Shown in pieces: positions 50,185 to 58,056 of a stretch of 64,000 nucleotides of DNA. The position numbers and the translations under genes were made by a program. This stretch comes from Pseudomonas sp. (lineage in GTDB: Bacteria > Pseudomonadota > Gammaproteobacteria > Pseudomonadales > Pseudomonadaceae). Under the pieces are notes generated by a model. It had not been told where the DNA came from. It worked only from the letters and a program-made list of their open reading frames with translations, and searched no databases. How positions within the stretch are numbered: position 1 is the first letter of the stretch; each line of letters begins with the position of its first letter. The stretch is from the NCBI RefSeq assembly GCF_030150285.1, contig NZ_JASLGE010000014.1, positions 8,275-72,274 of the forward strand, in the 5' to 3' direction.

Positions 50185-50228
50185 GGAATTAGCTACGACG
50201 TAGTCTGTGCAAAAACGTTGAGGCCATT

Positions 50229-51215
50229 ATGACAGTACCTATCGCGATCATCGGAGCCGGCATCGCCGGGCTTTCAGCCGCCCGAGCACTCAATTTGGCC
50301 GGGTATTCGGTAAAACTGTTTGACAAGAGCCGTGGCAGCGGCGGGCGCATGTCCAGCAAGCGCAGCGAAGCCGGCGCACTGGATTTGGGCGCGCAGTACT
50401 TTACGGCCCGCGACCGGCACTTTGTTGAAGAGGTCAAGCGATGGCAGGTCAACGGCTGGGTCGCTGAATGGGAGCCTCACCTCTACAACCACAAGGACGG
50501 GCATTTGACGCCTTCGCCGGACGAGCAGACCCGCTGGGTCGGCACCCCCCGCATGAGTTCAATTACCCGCGGCTTATTGGAACAACCCACGGCCGAGTTT
50601 TCGTGCCGGATCACTGACCTGATACAGGGTAAAAATCACTGGTTCCTGCAAGACACCGAAGGCAAGGATCACGGCCCCTTCAGCCATGTCATTGTCGCCA
50701 CCCCCGCCCCTCAGGCAGTCCCTCTGCTGGCCAGCGCACCGAAACTGGCAAGCGCTGCCGCCAGCGTCAAAATGGAACCGACCTGGGCCGTCGCACTGGC
50801 CTTTGAAGCGGCCCTCAAGACCCCGATGGAGGGCTGCTTTGTACAAGACAGTCCATTGGACTGGCTAGCCCGTAATCGCAGCAAACCGGGGCGTGACACC
50901 TCACCCGACACCTGGGTGCTGCATGCCACCAGCACCTGGAGCAAACAAAACCTCGACTTGCCCAAACACGCCGTGATCGAGCAACTGCATGGCGCATTCG
51001 CCGAACTGATGCACTTCCCTACCCCCGCGCCGATTTTCAGCCTCGCACACCGCTGGCTTTACGCCCGCCCGGCCAGCGCCCACGACTGGGGAGCCTTGGC
51101 CGATGCCGATCTGGGGCTGTACGCGTGCGGTGACTGGTGCATGTCCGGTCGCGTCGAAGGCGCATGGCTGAGCGGTCAAGAAGCCGCCCGCCGGCTGATC
51201 GAACACCTTTCGTGA
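50229..51215 (+). CDS. NAD(P)/FAD-dependent oxidoreductase (COG3380, renalase-like)
   Basis: A flavoprotein of 328 residues with the dinucleotide-binding motif AIIGAGIAGLSAARAL at the N-terminus, DKSRGSGGRMSSKR (about 35-48) typical of amine-oxidase-like flavoproteins, and the C-terminal FAD block LYACGDWCMSGRVEGAWLSG. The substrate is unknown. GAGG six bases before the ATG fixes the start. It heads a group with a DUF523-DUF1722 gene, a MerR regulator and photolyase, and shares operator-like sites with them, so it probably belongs to the light or photo-oxidative stress response. Confidence 0.88.
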   Translation: MTVPIAIIGAGIAGLSAARALNLAGYSVKLFDKSRGSGGRMSSKRSEAGALDLGAQYFTARDRHFVEEVKRWQVNGWVAEWEPHLYNHKDGHLTPSPDEQTRWVGTPRMSSITRGLLEQPTAEFSCRITDLIQGKNHWFLQDTEGKDHGPFSHVIVATPAPQAVPLLASAPKLASAAASVKMEPTWAVALAFEAALKTPMEGCFVQDSPLDWLARNRSKPGRDTSPDTWVLHATSTWSKQNLDLPKHAVIEQLHGAFAELMHFPTPAPIFSLAHRWLYARPASAHDWGALADADLGLYACGDWCMSGRVEGAWLSGQEAARRLIEHLS

Positions 51216-51256
51216 CCTGCCATGCCAAAGTGAACCGAGAAGCCGCTCACCGATTA

Positions 51257-51334
51257 CTTGTACAAGATATTTGACTTGTACAAGTACAGGCTTATGATGA
51301 ACCCACGTTGTACATCAAACAAAAGATGTACAAG
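51257..51334 (+). promoter_or_regulatory. Double operator array TGTACA-N12-TGTACA
   Basis: Four TGTACA cores at 51259-51264, 51277-51282, 51309-51314 and 51327-51332. The first two and the last two are each separated by exactly 12 bases, and most are extended to CTTGTACAAG. From memory, the class II LitR regulator of P. putida binds a T(G/A)TACA-N12-TGTA(C/T)A consensus. The first pair overlaps the predicted promoter, so repression is the simplest model. Confidence 0.8.
51271..51298 (+). promoter_or_regulatory. Promoter of the ybgA-like/regulator/photolyase genes
   Basis: TTGACT (51271-51276), a 16-base spacer and TATGAT (51293-51298) form a good sigma-70 promoter. The second operator core (51275-51284) lies inside it. 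Transcription would start near 51305, between the two operator pairs. Confidence 0.7.
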
Positions 51335-51354
51335 TTTATTGGGAGGTTCATCTT

Positions 51355-52323
51355 ATGGCCTGCAACGCCTCAGTACACCACAAACCTAAAATCGCCATCA
51401 GCGCTTGCCTGATGGGCGCAGAAGTCCGTTTCAACGGTGGGCATAAAGAGTCGCGTTTGTGCAGCCAGGCCCTGAGTGAATATTTCGAGTTTGTACCGCT
51501 GTGCCCGGAAGTTGCTATCGGCCTAGGCATTCCTCGCCAGCCCATCCGATTAGTCGGCGACCCTGCCCACCCCCAAGCCGTGGGCAGTGTCGACAGCTCG
51601 CTGAATGTCAGCCAACCCCTGCAGGCTTACGGGGTAGAAATGGCGGCTGAGCACACTGACATTTGCGGCTACATCTTTATGCAAAAATCTCCGTCTTGCG
51701 GCCTTGAGCGGGTCAAGGTGTATCAGGACGGTGGCCGTCCGGCCGAACTGAGCGGGCGCGGGATTTATGCTCAAGCATTCTGCGCGGCACACCCTGACCT
51801 GCCGGTAGAAGAGGATGGACGACTGAATGACCCAGTACTGCGCGAGAACTTTTTGACTCGGGTTTACGCCTACAGCGCTTGGCAAGCCTTGCTCAAGGAA
51901 GGAGTCAGTCGCCGCTCAATCACAGAATTTCACGCCCGCTACAAGTATCAATTGATGGCCCATAGTCCAGCCCACTACAAATCGCTGGGGCACCTGCTGG
52001 GTAATCTGGGAAAAACCGACCCGACCCACATCGCCCCGCACTACTTCAGTGAACTGATGAAAGCGCTGAAAAAATGCGCGACACGCCGCACCCACAGCAA
52101 TGTGCTGCAGCATTTAAGCGGCTACCTGAAACAAGCCATCGACACCGACGATAAACAGGAAATGCAGCAGTTGATTGGCCAGTACCAAAACGGCATTGTG
52201 CCGCTCGTAGTACCGATGACACTGCTTAAGCATCATTTCCGCCTACACCCCAACCCTTACATTGCGCGCCAGGTTTACCTGCAGCCGCATCCGGAAAAAC
52301 TCAGCCTGCGTAACGCGATCTGA
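51355..52323 (+). CDS. DUF523 and DUF1722 fusion protein (YbgA-like)
   Basis: A 322-residue protein: N-terminal DUF523 (about 12-150; KIAISACLMGAEVRFNGGHK and FMQKSPSCGLERVKVY with conserved cysteines) and C-terminal DUF1722/YbgA (about 190-310; FHARYKYQLMAHSPAHYKSLG). Function is unknown; YbgA genes often lie next to photolyase genes, as in E. coli. Recent family work on DUF523 points to thiouracil desulfurase activity, so an RNA or base repair role is possible. GGGAGG eight bases upstream supports this start. It carries the operator array in its promoter. Confidence 0.9.
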   Translation: MACNASVHHKPKIAISACLMGAEVRFNGGHKESRLCSQALSEYFEFVPLCPEVAIGLGIPRQPIRLVGDPAHPQAVGSVDSSLNVSQPLQAYGVEMAAEHTDICGYIFMQKSPSCGLERVKVYQDGGRPAELSGRGIYAQAFCAAHPDLPVEEDGRLNDPVLRENFLTRVYAYSAWQALLKEGVSRRSITEFHARYKYQLMAHSPAHYKSLGHLLGNLGKTDPTHIAPHYFSELMKALKKCATRRTHSNVLQHLSGYLKQAIDTDDKQEMQQLIGQYQNGIVPLVVPMTLLKHHFRLHPNPYIARQVYLQPHPEKLSLRNAI

Positions 52324-52343
52324 ACCTGAGTAAAGAGCTTTAA

Positions 52344-53261
52344 ATGACAAGTACTCCAGACCCGGACTACAACCAAGCACTGGCCCAAGGCTGGCTGCCC
52401 ATTCGTGACGTCGCCCGTATCACAGGGGTCAACGCTGTGACACTGCGAGCCTGGGAGCGGCGCTATGGCCTGATCGTGCCTCACCGTACCGCCAAAGGTC
52501 ACCGTCTGTTCTCGGAAGAACATGTACAGCGCATCCAGCAGATTCTGACCTGGCTCAATCGAGGCGTTTCGGTTAGCCAGATCAAGCCACTGCTCGACAC
52601 CGCCGACACCACGCCGGAACCCGCAGGTAACGACTGGCAAACATGGCGTCATACCCTAAAGCAGGCGATCAGTGAGTTAAACGAGCGCCGGCTGGATGAC
52701 AGTTTCAATCAGATCATGTCGCTTTACCCCACCCGCACCCTATGCGAACACCTGCTGATCCCGCTCTTGAATGAGTTGGAGCAACGCTGGCAAGGCCAAT
52801 TTGGAGCCCAACTGGAGCGTGTGTTTTTTAACTCCTGGTTGCGCAGCAAGTTGGGCGCGCGCATTTACCACAACAATCGTTCACTCAGCGGTGCGCCGAT
52901 CCTGTTGATCAATCACAGCGACCAGCCTTTCGAGGCGCACCTGTGGCTCACCGCCCTGTTAGTGAGCAGCAGCCACTGCCCGATTGAAGTGTTCGATGCG
53001 CCGCTGCCTAACGGTGAACTGGCCCTGGCTATCGAACGGCTCAAGGCACGTGCCGTGGTGCTCTATTCAAGCAAACCCATGAACCTGCACCTGTTCCCAA
53101 AACTGCTGGGGGGCATTGAATGCCCCATCGTGATTGCAGGCCCCGCCGTACAGATCCACCAAGCCGAACTGTCCGCCAGCGCATCGGCACTGCCCGGCTT
53201 GTTGCTTGCCCATGACCCGCTCCAGGCCCATCAACATCTCAGCCAGCTCAGGCTTTTCTAG
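52344..53261 (+). CDS. MerR-family regulator, class II LitR-type
   Basis: Probable light-response repressor, 305 residues. It has an N-terminal MerR winged helix (about 18-85; DVARITGVNAVTLRAWERRYG) and a C-terminal part with the four-helix and Rossmann layout of CarH/LitR. In B12-binding members a Trp-x9-Glu-His motif holds the cofactor; here W149 is followed after nine residues by R159-V160, and the Rossmann part shows no DxHxxG (FEAHLWL). It should therefore not bind adenosylcobalamin and would need a partner sensor, such as a LOV protein, for light control. It lies 20 bases after the DUF523 gene and 15 before photolyase; autoregulation through the TGTACA pairs is likely. Confidence 0.85.
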   Translation: MTSTPDPDYNQALAQGWLPIRDVARITGVNAVTLRAWERRYGLIVPHRTAKGHRLFSEEHVQRIQQILTWLNRGVSVSQIKPLLDTADTTPEPAGNDWQTWRHTLKQAISELNERRLDDSFNQIMSLYPTRTLCEHLLIPLLNELEQRWQGQFGAQLERVFFNSWLRSKLGARIYHNNRSLSGAPILLINHSDQPFEAHLWLTALLVSSSHCPIEVFDAPLPNGELALAIERLKARAVVLYSSKPMNLHLFPKLLGGIECPIVIAGPAVQIHQAELSASASALPGLLLAHDPLQAHQHLSQLRLF

Positions 53262-53276
53262 CCCCAAGGAACTGAT

Positions 53277-54716
53277 ATGCAACTGATATGGTTGCGCAAC
53301 GACTTGCGCCACTGCGACAACACCGCCCTTAGCGTAGCCGCGCAACGGGGTCCGGCCGTGGCCGTTTACCTGATAAGCCCTGAGCAATGGCTGATGCATA
53401 ACGATGCACCGTGCAAGGTCGACTTTTGGCTACGCAACCTGCGCACCCTTAGCAATAGCTTGCAGCAACTGAATATCCCGCTGCTGATCCGCACTATTTC
53501 CACGTGGGACACAGCTCCCGGCGCACTTATTGAGCTGTGTCAGCAGCACGGCGTCCAGGCCGTTCATGTCAATGATGAGTACGGCATCAACGAAACCCGG
53601 CGCGACGAAGCCGTCGCCCAGGCGCTGGAGGCTCAAGGGATTGGCTTTCACCGCCACCTCGATCAGCTACTGTTTCAGCCAGGCAGCATCCTTACGCAAT
53701 CAGGCTCCTACTTTCAGGTGTTCAGTCAGTTCCGCAAGATCTGCTACAACCGTCTGCACATGAGCCTGCCACACCGGGTTGCCAGCCCCTCGGCTCAGGC
53801 ACCTGTGCCCATCACACCAGATACCATTCCCGAGTCTGTGGCAGGTTTCGCAACGCCCAGTGAAACCTTGCGAGCGCTGTGGCCTGCCGGCGAAGACGAG
53901 GCACGCCAGCGTCTGGCGAATTTTGCCGATGAGCGCATCCACTATTATCAGGACCAGCGCGATCTGCCCGCCCAGCCCGGCACCAGTCAGCTTTCAACCT
54001 ACCTGGCAGCGGGCGTCATCTCTCCACGCCAATGCTTGCATGCCGCGCTGTCAGCCAATAACGGCGAATTTGAAAGCGGCAGCCCTGGCGTGTTCACCTG
54101 GGTGACCGAACTGCTCTGGCGCGAATTCTACAAACACATTTTGGTGGGGTACCCGCGTGTTTCGCGCCATCGCGCCTTCCGTGTCGAAACCGAATATTTG
54201 CCTTGGCGTAACGCCCCCGATGAGCTCAATGCCTGGAAAGAAGGCCGCACGGGCATCCCGATCATTGATGCAGCCATTCGCCAACTCCTCGAAACCGGCT
54301 GGATGCACAACCGCCTGCGAATGGTGGTTGCCATGTTCCTGACCAAAAACCTGCTGATTGATTGGCGCGAAGGCGAGCGCTTCTTTATGCAGCACCTGAT
54401 TGATGGCGACTTGGCGGCCAACAACGGCGGTTGGCAATGGAGTTCCTCCACCGGAACCGACTCAGTGCCGTACTTCAGAATTTTCAACCCGTTAAGCCAG
54501 TCCGAACGCTTCGATCCCGAAGGCCGTTTTATCAAGCACTGGCTGCCTGCACTCGCCAACCTGAACAAAAAAGAAGTTCACAACCCCGCCTCTGCAGGGA
54601 GTTTGTTTGGCGTCGCGGACTACCCACCCCCAATCGTCGACCTGAAAAAAAGCCGCGAACGAGCGCTTAGCGCCTTCAAAAACCTGCCGTCGCGGCAATT
54701 ACTGCACGTGGGCTGA
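53277..54716 (+). CDS. phrB: Deoxyribodipyrimidine photolyase
   Basis: Light-driven flavoenzyme that splits cyclobutane pyrimidine dimers. It has 479 residues: N-terminal antenna domain (MQLIWLRNDLRHCDNTALSV; class I photolyase start) and a C-terminal FAD domain with ELLWREFYKHIL, TGWMHNRLRMVVAMFLTKNL and NNGGWQWSSSTGTD, the class I signature regions. It is the last gene of the regulator operon, 15 bases after it, so its expression should follow the TGTACA-controlled promoter. Confidence 0.96.
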   Translation: MQLIWLRNDLRHCDNTALSVAAQRGPAVAVYLISPEQWLMHNDAPCKVDFWLRNLRTLSNSLQQLNIPLLIRTISTWDTAPGALIELCQQHGVQAVHVNDEYGINETRRDEAVAQALEAQGIGFHRHLDQLLFQPGSILTQSGSYFQVFSQFRKICYNRLHMSLPHRVASPSAQAPVPITPDTIPESVAGFATPSETLRALWPAGEDEARQRLANFADERIHYYQDQRDLPAQPGTSQLSTYLAAGVISPRQCLHAALSANNGEFESGSPGVFTWVTELLWREFYKHILVGYPRVSRHRAFRVETEYLPWRNAPDELNAWKEGRTGIPIIDAAIRQLLETGWMHNRLRMVVAMFLTKNLLIDWREGERFFMQHLIDGDLAANNGGWQWSSSTGTDSVPYFRIFNPLSQSERFDPEGRFIKHWLPALANLNKKEVHNPASAGSLFGVADYPPPIVDLKKSRERALSAFKNLPSRQLLHVG

Positions 54717-54773
54717 CAGACACCGGTCACCACAGTCACACCTGGGCGCTGCGCTGCCTTACACTGCGCGCCT

Positions 54774-55079
54774 ATGACGAACATCCCGCTGACTGAAATA
54801 ACCGAACCCGCCGTCACGTGCGCCACGTGTGCGGCGTGCTGCTGCCAATTGGAAGTGATGCTGATCACCGACACCGGGGTGCCCGAGCGCTTTATTGCCG
54901 AGGACGACTGGGGCGGTGAAGTGATGTTGCGCCTGGATGATGGCTGGTGCGCCGCGCTGGACCGCAACACCATGATGTGCACCATCTACGAAAAGCGGCC
55001 GCTGATTTGCCGCGAATTTGAGATGGGCGACGTGGAATGCCTCAACGAACGTCAAGGCATCGCAACAGCGTATCGCTGA
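54774..55079 (+). CDS. YkgJ-family cysteine cluster protein
   Basis: A small protein of 101 residues with a CxxCxxCC motif (CATCAACCC, about 16-24) and further cysteines in DGWCAALD, MMCTIYEKRPLICREFE. The family (UPF0153) probably binds zinc or an iron-sulfur cluster; function is unknown. It follows photolyase by 57 bp and could be in the same transcript. It converges on pagL. Confidence 0.88.
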   Translation: MTNIPLTEITEPAVTCATCAACCCQLEVMLITDTGVPERFIAEDDWGGEVMLRLDDGWCAALDRNTMMCTIYEKRPLICREFEMGDVECLNERQGIATAYR

Positions 55080-55092
55080 TCCCTCAGCAGCT

Positions 55093-55611
55093 TTATAACG
55101 GCATCGTGTAATGCACTGCGTAGCTTTCCACGCCGTCATTGGTGGACGATATTCCAGCGTTGGAATAATGCGTCGCGCGAATGCCGACCTCATGACCTCC
55201 CGGAAAACGCACACCAAAACCGATACGGTCTTCAAACTGGAAAGCCGTCCCCAACCGGTTGCGTTCAACTTCCGTGTGGGAAAACAACGCGACGCCGATC
55301 CCTGCTTCGACATAAGGCCTAATGGTTTCACCGGCAAACTCGTACACCAAAACCGGAGAGAACGACAAACTGCTACTGGCAGAGGATTTATCACCTTCCC
55401 AATACGTGTAAGCCCCGTCCCAATAACCGGTAAGACGCCCCACACTGCTTTGCAGCCAGCTTTTATCCCAATCGGACTTCAAACCGAGTCGATAGGTCAT
55501 TGTCGATTCGCTGGTATGCCCCACCCCAAACTCTAGTCCTGCCGCTTGCGCCGTATAGCTGTGCCCCAGTGCCGCAGCTGCACAAGCCGCCCAAAAAAAC
55601 AGTCGCTTCAT
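55093..55611 (-). CDS. pagL: Lipid A 3-O-deacylase PagL
   Basis: Outer-membrane beta-barrel that removes the 3-O acyl chain of lipid A, modulating host recognition and barrier function. It has 172 residues with a Sec signal peptide (cleaved after TAQA, about residue 23). The catalytic His-Ser-Glu spacing is intact: HYSNAG gives His and Ser two apart, and the Glu in GVESY is twelve after the Ser, as in the P. aeruginosa enzyme. It ends in an aromatic-containing strand (YAVHYTMPL) as expected for barrel insertion. It stands alone between convergent and tandem neighbours. Confidence 0.93.
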   Translation of the reverse strand: MKRLFFWAACAAAALGHSYTAQAAGLEFGVGHTSESTMTYRLGLKSDWDKSWLQSSVGRLTGYWDGAYTYWEGDKSSASSSLSFSPVLVYEFAGETIRPYVEAGIGVALFSHTEVERNRLGTAFQFEDRIGFGVRFPGGHEVGIRATHYSNAGISSTNDGVESYAVHYTMPL

Positions 55612-55692
55612 CAGAAAATCCTTTTTTCATATGCCCAGATCATTGTTATGGACGTCATCAGGCAGGCAATGTGAAACCGGTGTCCGTTTTTT

Positions 55693-56484
55693 TTACAGAT
55701 CGAAGCTTCGCACAACACCAGATTTATTCCACAGCACAGGTAGGATTTTTCTAAAATTATCAGGTGAGGCACTGGTCCAGAACTGTGTGTCACGGGGTGG
55801 CCCCGCCGCTAACACGTCACGTTCAGCCAGCAAGCGCTGGAGTTGGCGGGCCACGGCGGCACCGGTGTCGATCAGGATGATCGAGGGGGGAAGCATGTGT
55901 TGCAGAAGCGGTTTGAGGAAGGGGTAATGCGTGCAGCCCAGAATAATCGTGTCACACCCCGCGACCAGCAGCGGTTCCACATAGCCACGCAACAACGTAT
56001 GTAGCGTGTGGCTGTGCAAGTCACCGGTTTCGATCAGTTCCACCAGCCCGGGACACGGCTGAGTGATCACCCGGACATCACTGGCAAACCGATCGAGCAA
56101 GGCTGCAAATTTGGCGCTTTGTAATGTCCCGGTGGTTGCCAGCACACCGACCACACCACTGCGAGTTGCCGCGGCGGCAGGTTTGACGGCGGGCTCCATG
56201 CCAACGATCGGCCAATCCGGGTAACGTTGGCGCAGATCTGCCACACCCGCCACGGTGGCCGTATTACAGGCCAGTACAAAAGCCTTGGCACCCTGGCGTT
56301 GAAAGAACTCAGCCATGACCGCGCAGCGCTCACGGATAAACGCGGGGCTTTTTTCGCCATAGGGAATATGCCCACAGTCGCCGACGTACAACAGTGACTC
56401 ACGGGGCAGCAATTGGCTGATTTCCTCAAGCACCGACAAACCGCCAACGCCGGAGTCAAACACCCCAATGGGCGCGTCACTCAT
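55693..56484 (-). CDS. murI: Glutamate racemase MurI
   Basis: Supplies D-glutamate for peptidoglycan. It has 263 residues from 56484 (MSDAPIGVFDSGVGGLSVL). The catalytic cysteines are in LACNTATV (about 72) and LGCTHYP (about 183), with the N-terminal DSGVGG motif. The start overlaps the end of moeB by eight bases, hence coupled. A frame that opens further upstream lies inside moeB and is rejected. Confidence 0.95.
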   Translation of the reverse strand: MSDAPIGVFDSGVGGLSVLEEISQLLPRESLLYVGDCGHIPYGEKSPAFIRERCAVMAEFFQRQGAKAFVLACNTATVAGVADLRQRYPDWPIVGMEPAVKPAAAATRSGVVGVLATTGTLQSAKFAALLDRFASDVRVITQPCPGLVELIETGDLHSHTLHTLLRGYVEPLLVAGCDTIILGCTHYPFLKPLLQHMLPPSIILIDTGAAVARQLQRLLAERDVLAAGPPRDTQFWTSASPDNFRKILPVLWNKSGVVRSFDL

Positions 56485-57232
56485 GGGCTGAACCGCACAC
56501 GCGGCAGCCCGGGTCTCGCTTGACCCGCAGCTCGCGAAACCGCGTACCCAGCGCATCAATCAATAACAGGCGCCCCACCAGCGGCTCGCCAAAACCGGCG
56601 AGCAACTTGAGCGCCTCAAGGGCCTGCAGGCTGCCGACCACACCGACCAGCGGGCCAACCACACCGGCTTCACTGCAAGTCAGATCATCATCGCTGCCAT
56701 GCCCGTATAAGCAGTGGTAGCAAGGGCTGGCCGGCTGACGAAAATCAAAGACTGACAACTGCCCCTCAAGCCGAATGGCTGCACCACTGATCAGCGGTAT
56801 GCGCGCCGCAACGCAGGCCTGATTGATCGCTTCGCGGGTGCCGAAGTTGTCACAGCAATCAAGCACCAGATCGACGGCAGCAACAACCCCGCCCAGCGAA
56901 TCCGCGTCCAGCGCCGAGCGATGGGCGACCAGCCGGACTTCTGGGTTAATCAGCCGCATGCGGCGCACGGCAGAATCGATTTTGCTCTCGCCGACGCTGG
57001 CCGTGTCATGGATGATCTGGCGCTGAAGATTGGTAAGGTCCACGGTATCGAAATCGGCCACATGAATCTCGCCCACGCCAGCGGCAGCCAGGTACATCGC
57101 CACCGGCGCACCCAGCCCGCCCAGACCAACGATCAGCACACGGCTGTTTTTCAACTTTAACTGACCGTCGATGTCGACCTGTTGCAACAGAATCTGTCGG
57201 CTATAGCGCAGCAGTTCCTGATCACTCAGCAC
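56477..57232 (-). CDS. moeB: Molybdopterin-synthase adenylyltransferase MoeB (ThiF/HesA family)
   Basis: Activates the C-terminus of MoaD (or a related ubiquitin-like sulfur carrier) by adenylylation. It has 251 residues: nucleotide-binding VGLGGLGAPVAMYLA (about 35-49), R-finger region NLQRQIIHD, and two CxxC zinc pairs, CYHC and CRVC. There is no rhodanese domain. MoeB in the prfA-prmC-moeB-murI cluster is conserved in gamma-proteobacteria. Confidence 0.93.
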   Translation of the reverse strand: MLSDQELLRYSRQILLQQVDIDGQLKLKNSRVLIVGLGGLGAPVAMYLAAAGVGEIHVADFDTVDLTNLQRQIIHDTASVGESKIDSAVRRMRLINPEVRLVAHRSALDADSLGGVVAAVDLVLDCCDNFGTREAINQACVAARIPLISGAAIRLEGQLSVFDFRQPASPCYHCLYGHGSDDDLTCSEAGVVGPLVGVVGSLQALEALKLLAGFGEPLVGRLLLIDALGTRFRELRVKRDPGCRVCGSAHE

Positions 57233-58056
57233 GGCAGGCGTCCCAACGTAATGCGCTCGTGAAGGCCGAGGTCCTTGCGGCTTTCAACCTGTTCAAAACC
57301 CGCGCTCAGCAGTAAATCCTGCACAGCGGCAGCTTGGTCGTAGCCATGTTCAAGCATTAATTGGCCACCCGCTTTAAGGTGTTGCGGGGCGGCCGCAATG
57401 ATCCACCGAATGTCATCCAACCCATCAACACCGGCGACCAACGCACTCTCAGGCTCAAAACGCACATCACCTTCGCTCAGGTGAATATCGTCGGCAGCAA
57501 TATAAGGCGGGTTGCTGATAATCAAATCAAAACGCTGATTGCTCAGGGCGCTGAACCAGTAGCTATTGAGCACGGTGACGTTCTCAAGGCCCAGACGCTG
57601 GCAATTGCGTTCTGCCAGCGTCACAGCCTCCGGCACACGATCAACCGCAGTCACTTGCCAGACCGGCCGTTCACTGGCCAAGGCCAAGGCAATGGCTCCG
57701 CTGCCCGTACCCAAATCCAGCACACTGACCGGTGTCGCCGGCAGCAACTCCAGGGCCGTCTCAACCAACAACTCGGTATCCGGGCGCGGAATCAGGGTGT
57801 GCGGGGCCACTTCCAGGTCCAGGTTCCAGAACCCTTGTTGGCCCAAAATGTAGGCCACCGGTTCGCCGGAACGTCGACGCTGCAGGTAATGGTCGAACGT
57901 CAGCGCGGCTTCGCTGCTGACAATCTTCTCGGGCCATGTGTGCAGGTAGCTGCGCGATTTGCCCAAGGCAGCTGCCAACAAAAGCTCCGCATCCAGGCGC
58001 GCCGTGGGCGAGTCGGGCAATTGGGCTGCGCGTAACAAACTGGCAATGATGGTCAT
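57226..58056 (-). CDS. prmC: Release factor glutamine methyltransferase PrmC
   Basis: SAM-dependent methylase of the GGQ glutamine of RF1 and RF2. It has 276 residues: the N-terminal helical substrate domain, SAM motif VLDLGTGSGAIALAL (about 114-128) and the catalytic NPPY in IISNPPYIA (about 181-189). It begins one base after prfA, the gene of its substrate, and overlaps moeB by seven bases. Confidence 0.96.
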   Translation of the reverse strand: MTIIASLLRAAQLPDSPTARLDAELLLAAALGKSRSYLHTWPEKIVSSEAALTFDHYLQRRRSGEPVAYILGQQGFWNLDLEVAPHTLIPRPDTELLVETALELLPATPVSVLDLGTGSGAIALALASERPVWQVTAVDRVPEAVTLAERNCQRLGLENVTVLNSYWFSALSNQRFDLIISNPPYIAADDIHLSEGDVRFEPESALVAGVDGLDDIRWIIAAAPQHLKAGGQLMLEHGYDQAAAVQDLLLSAGFEQVESRKDLGLHERITLGRLPC

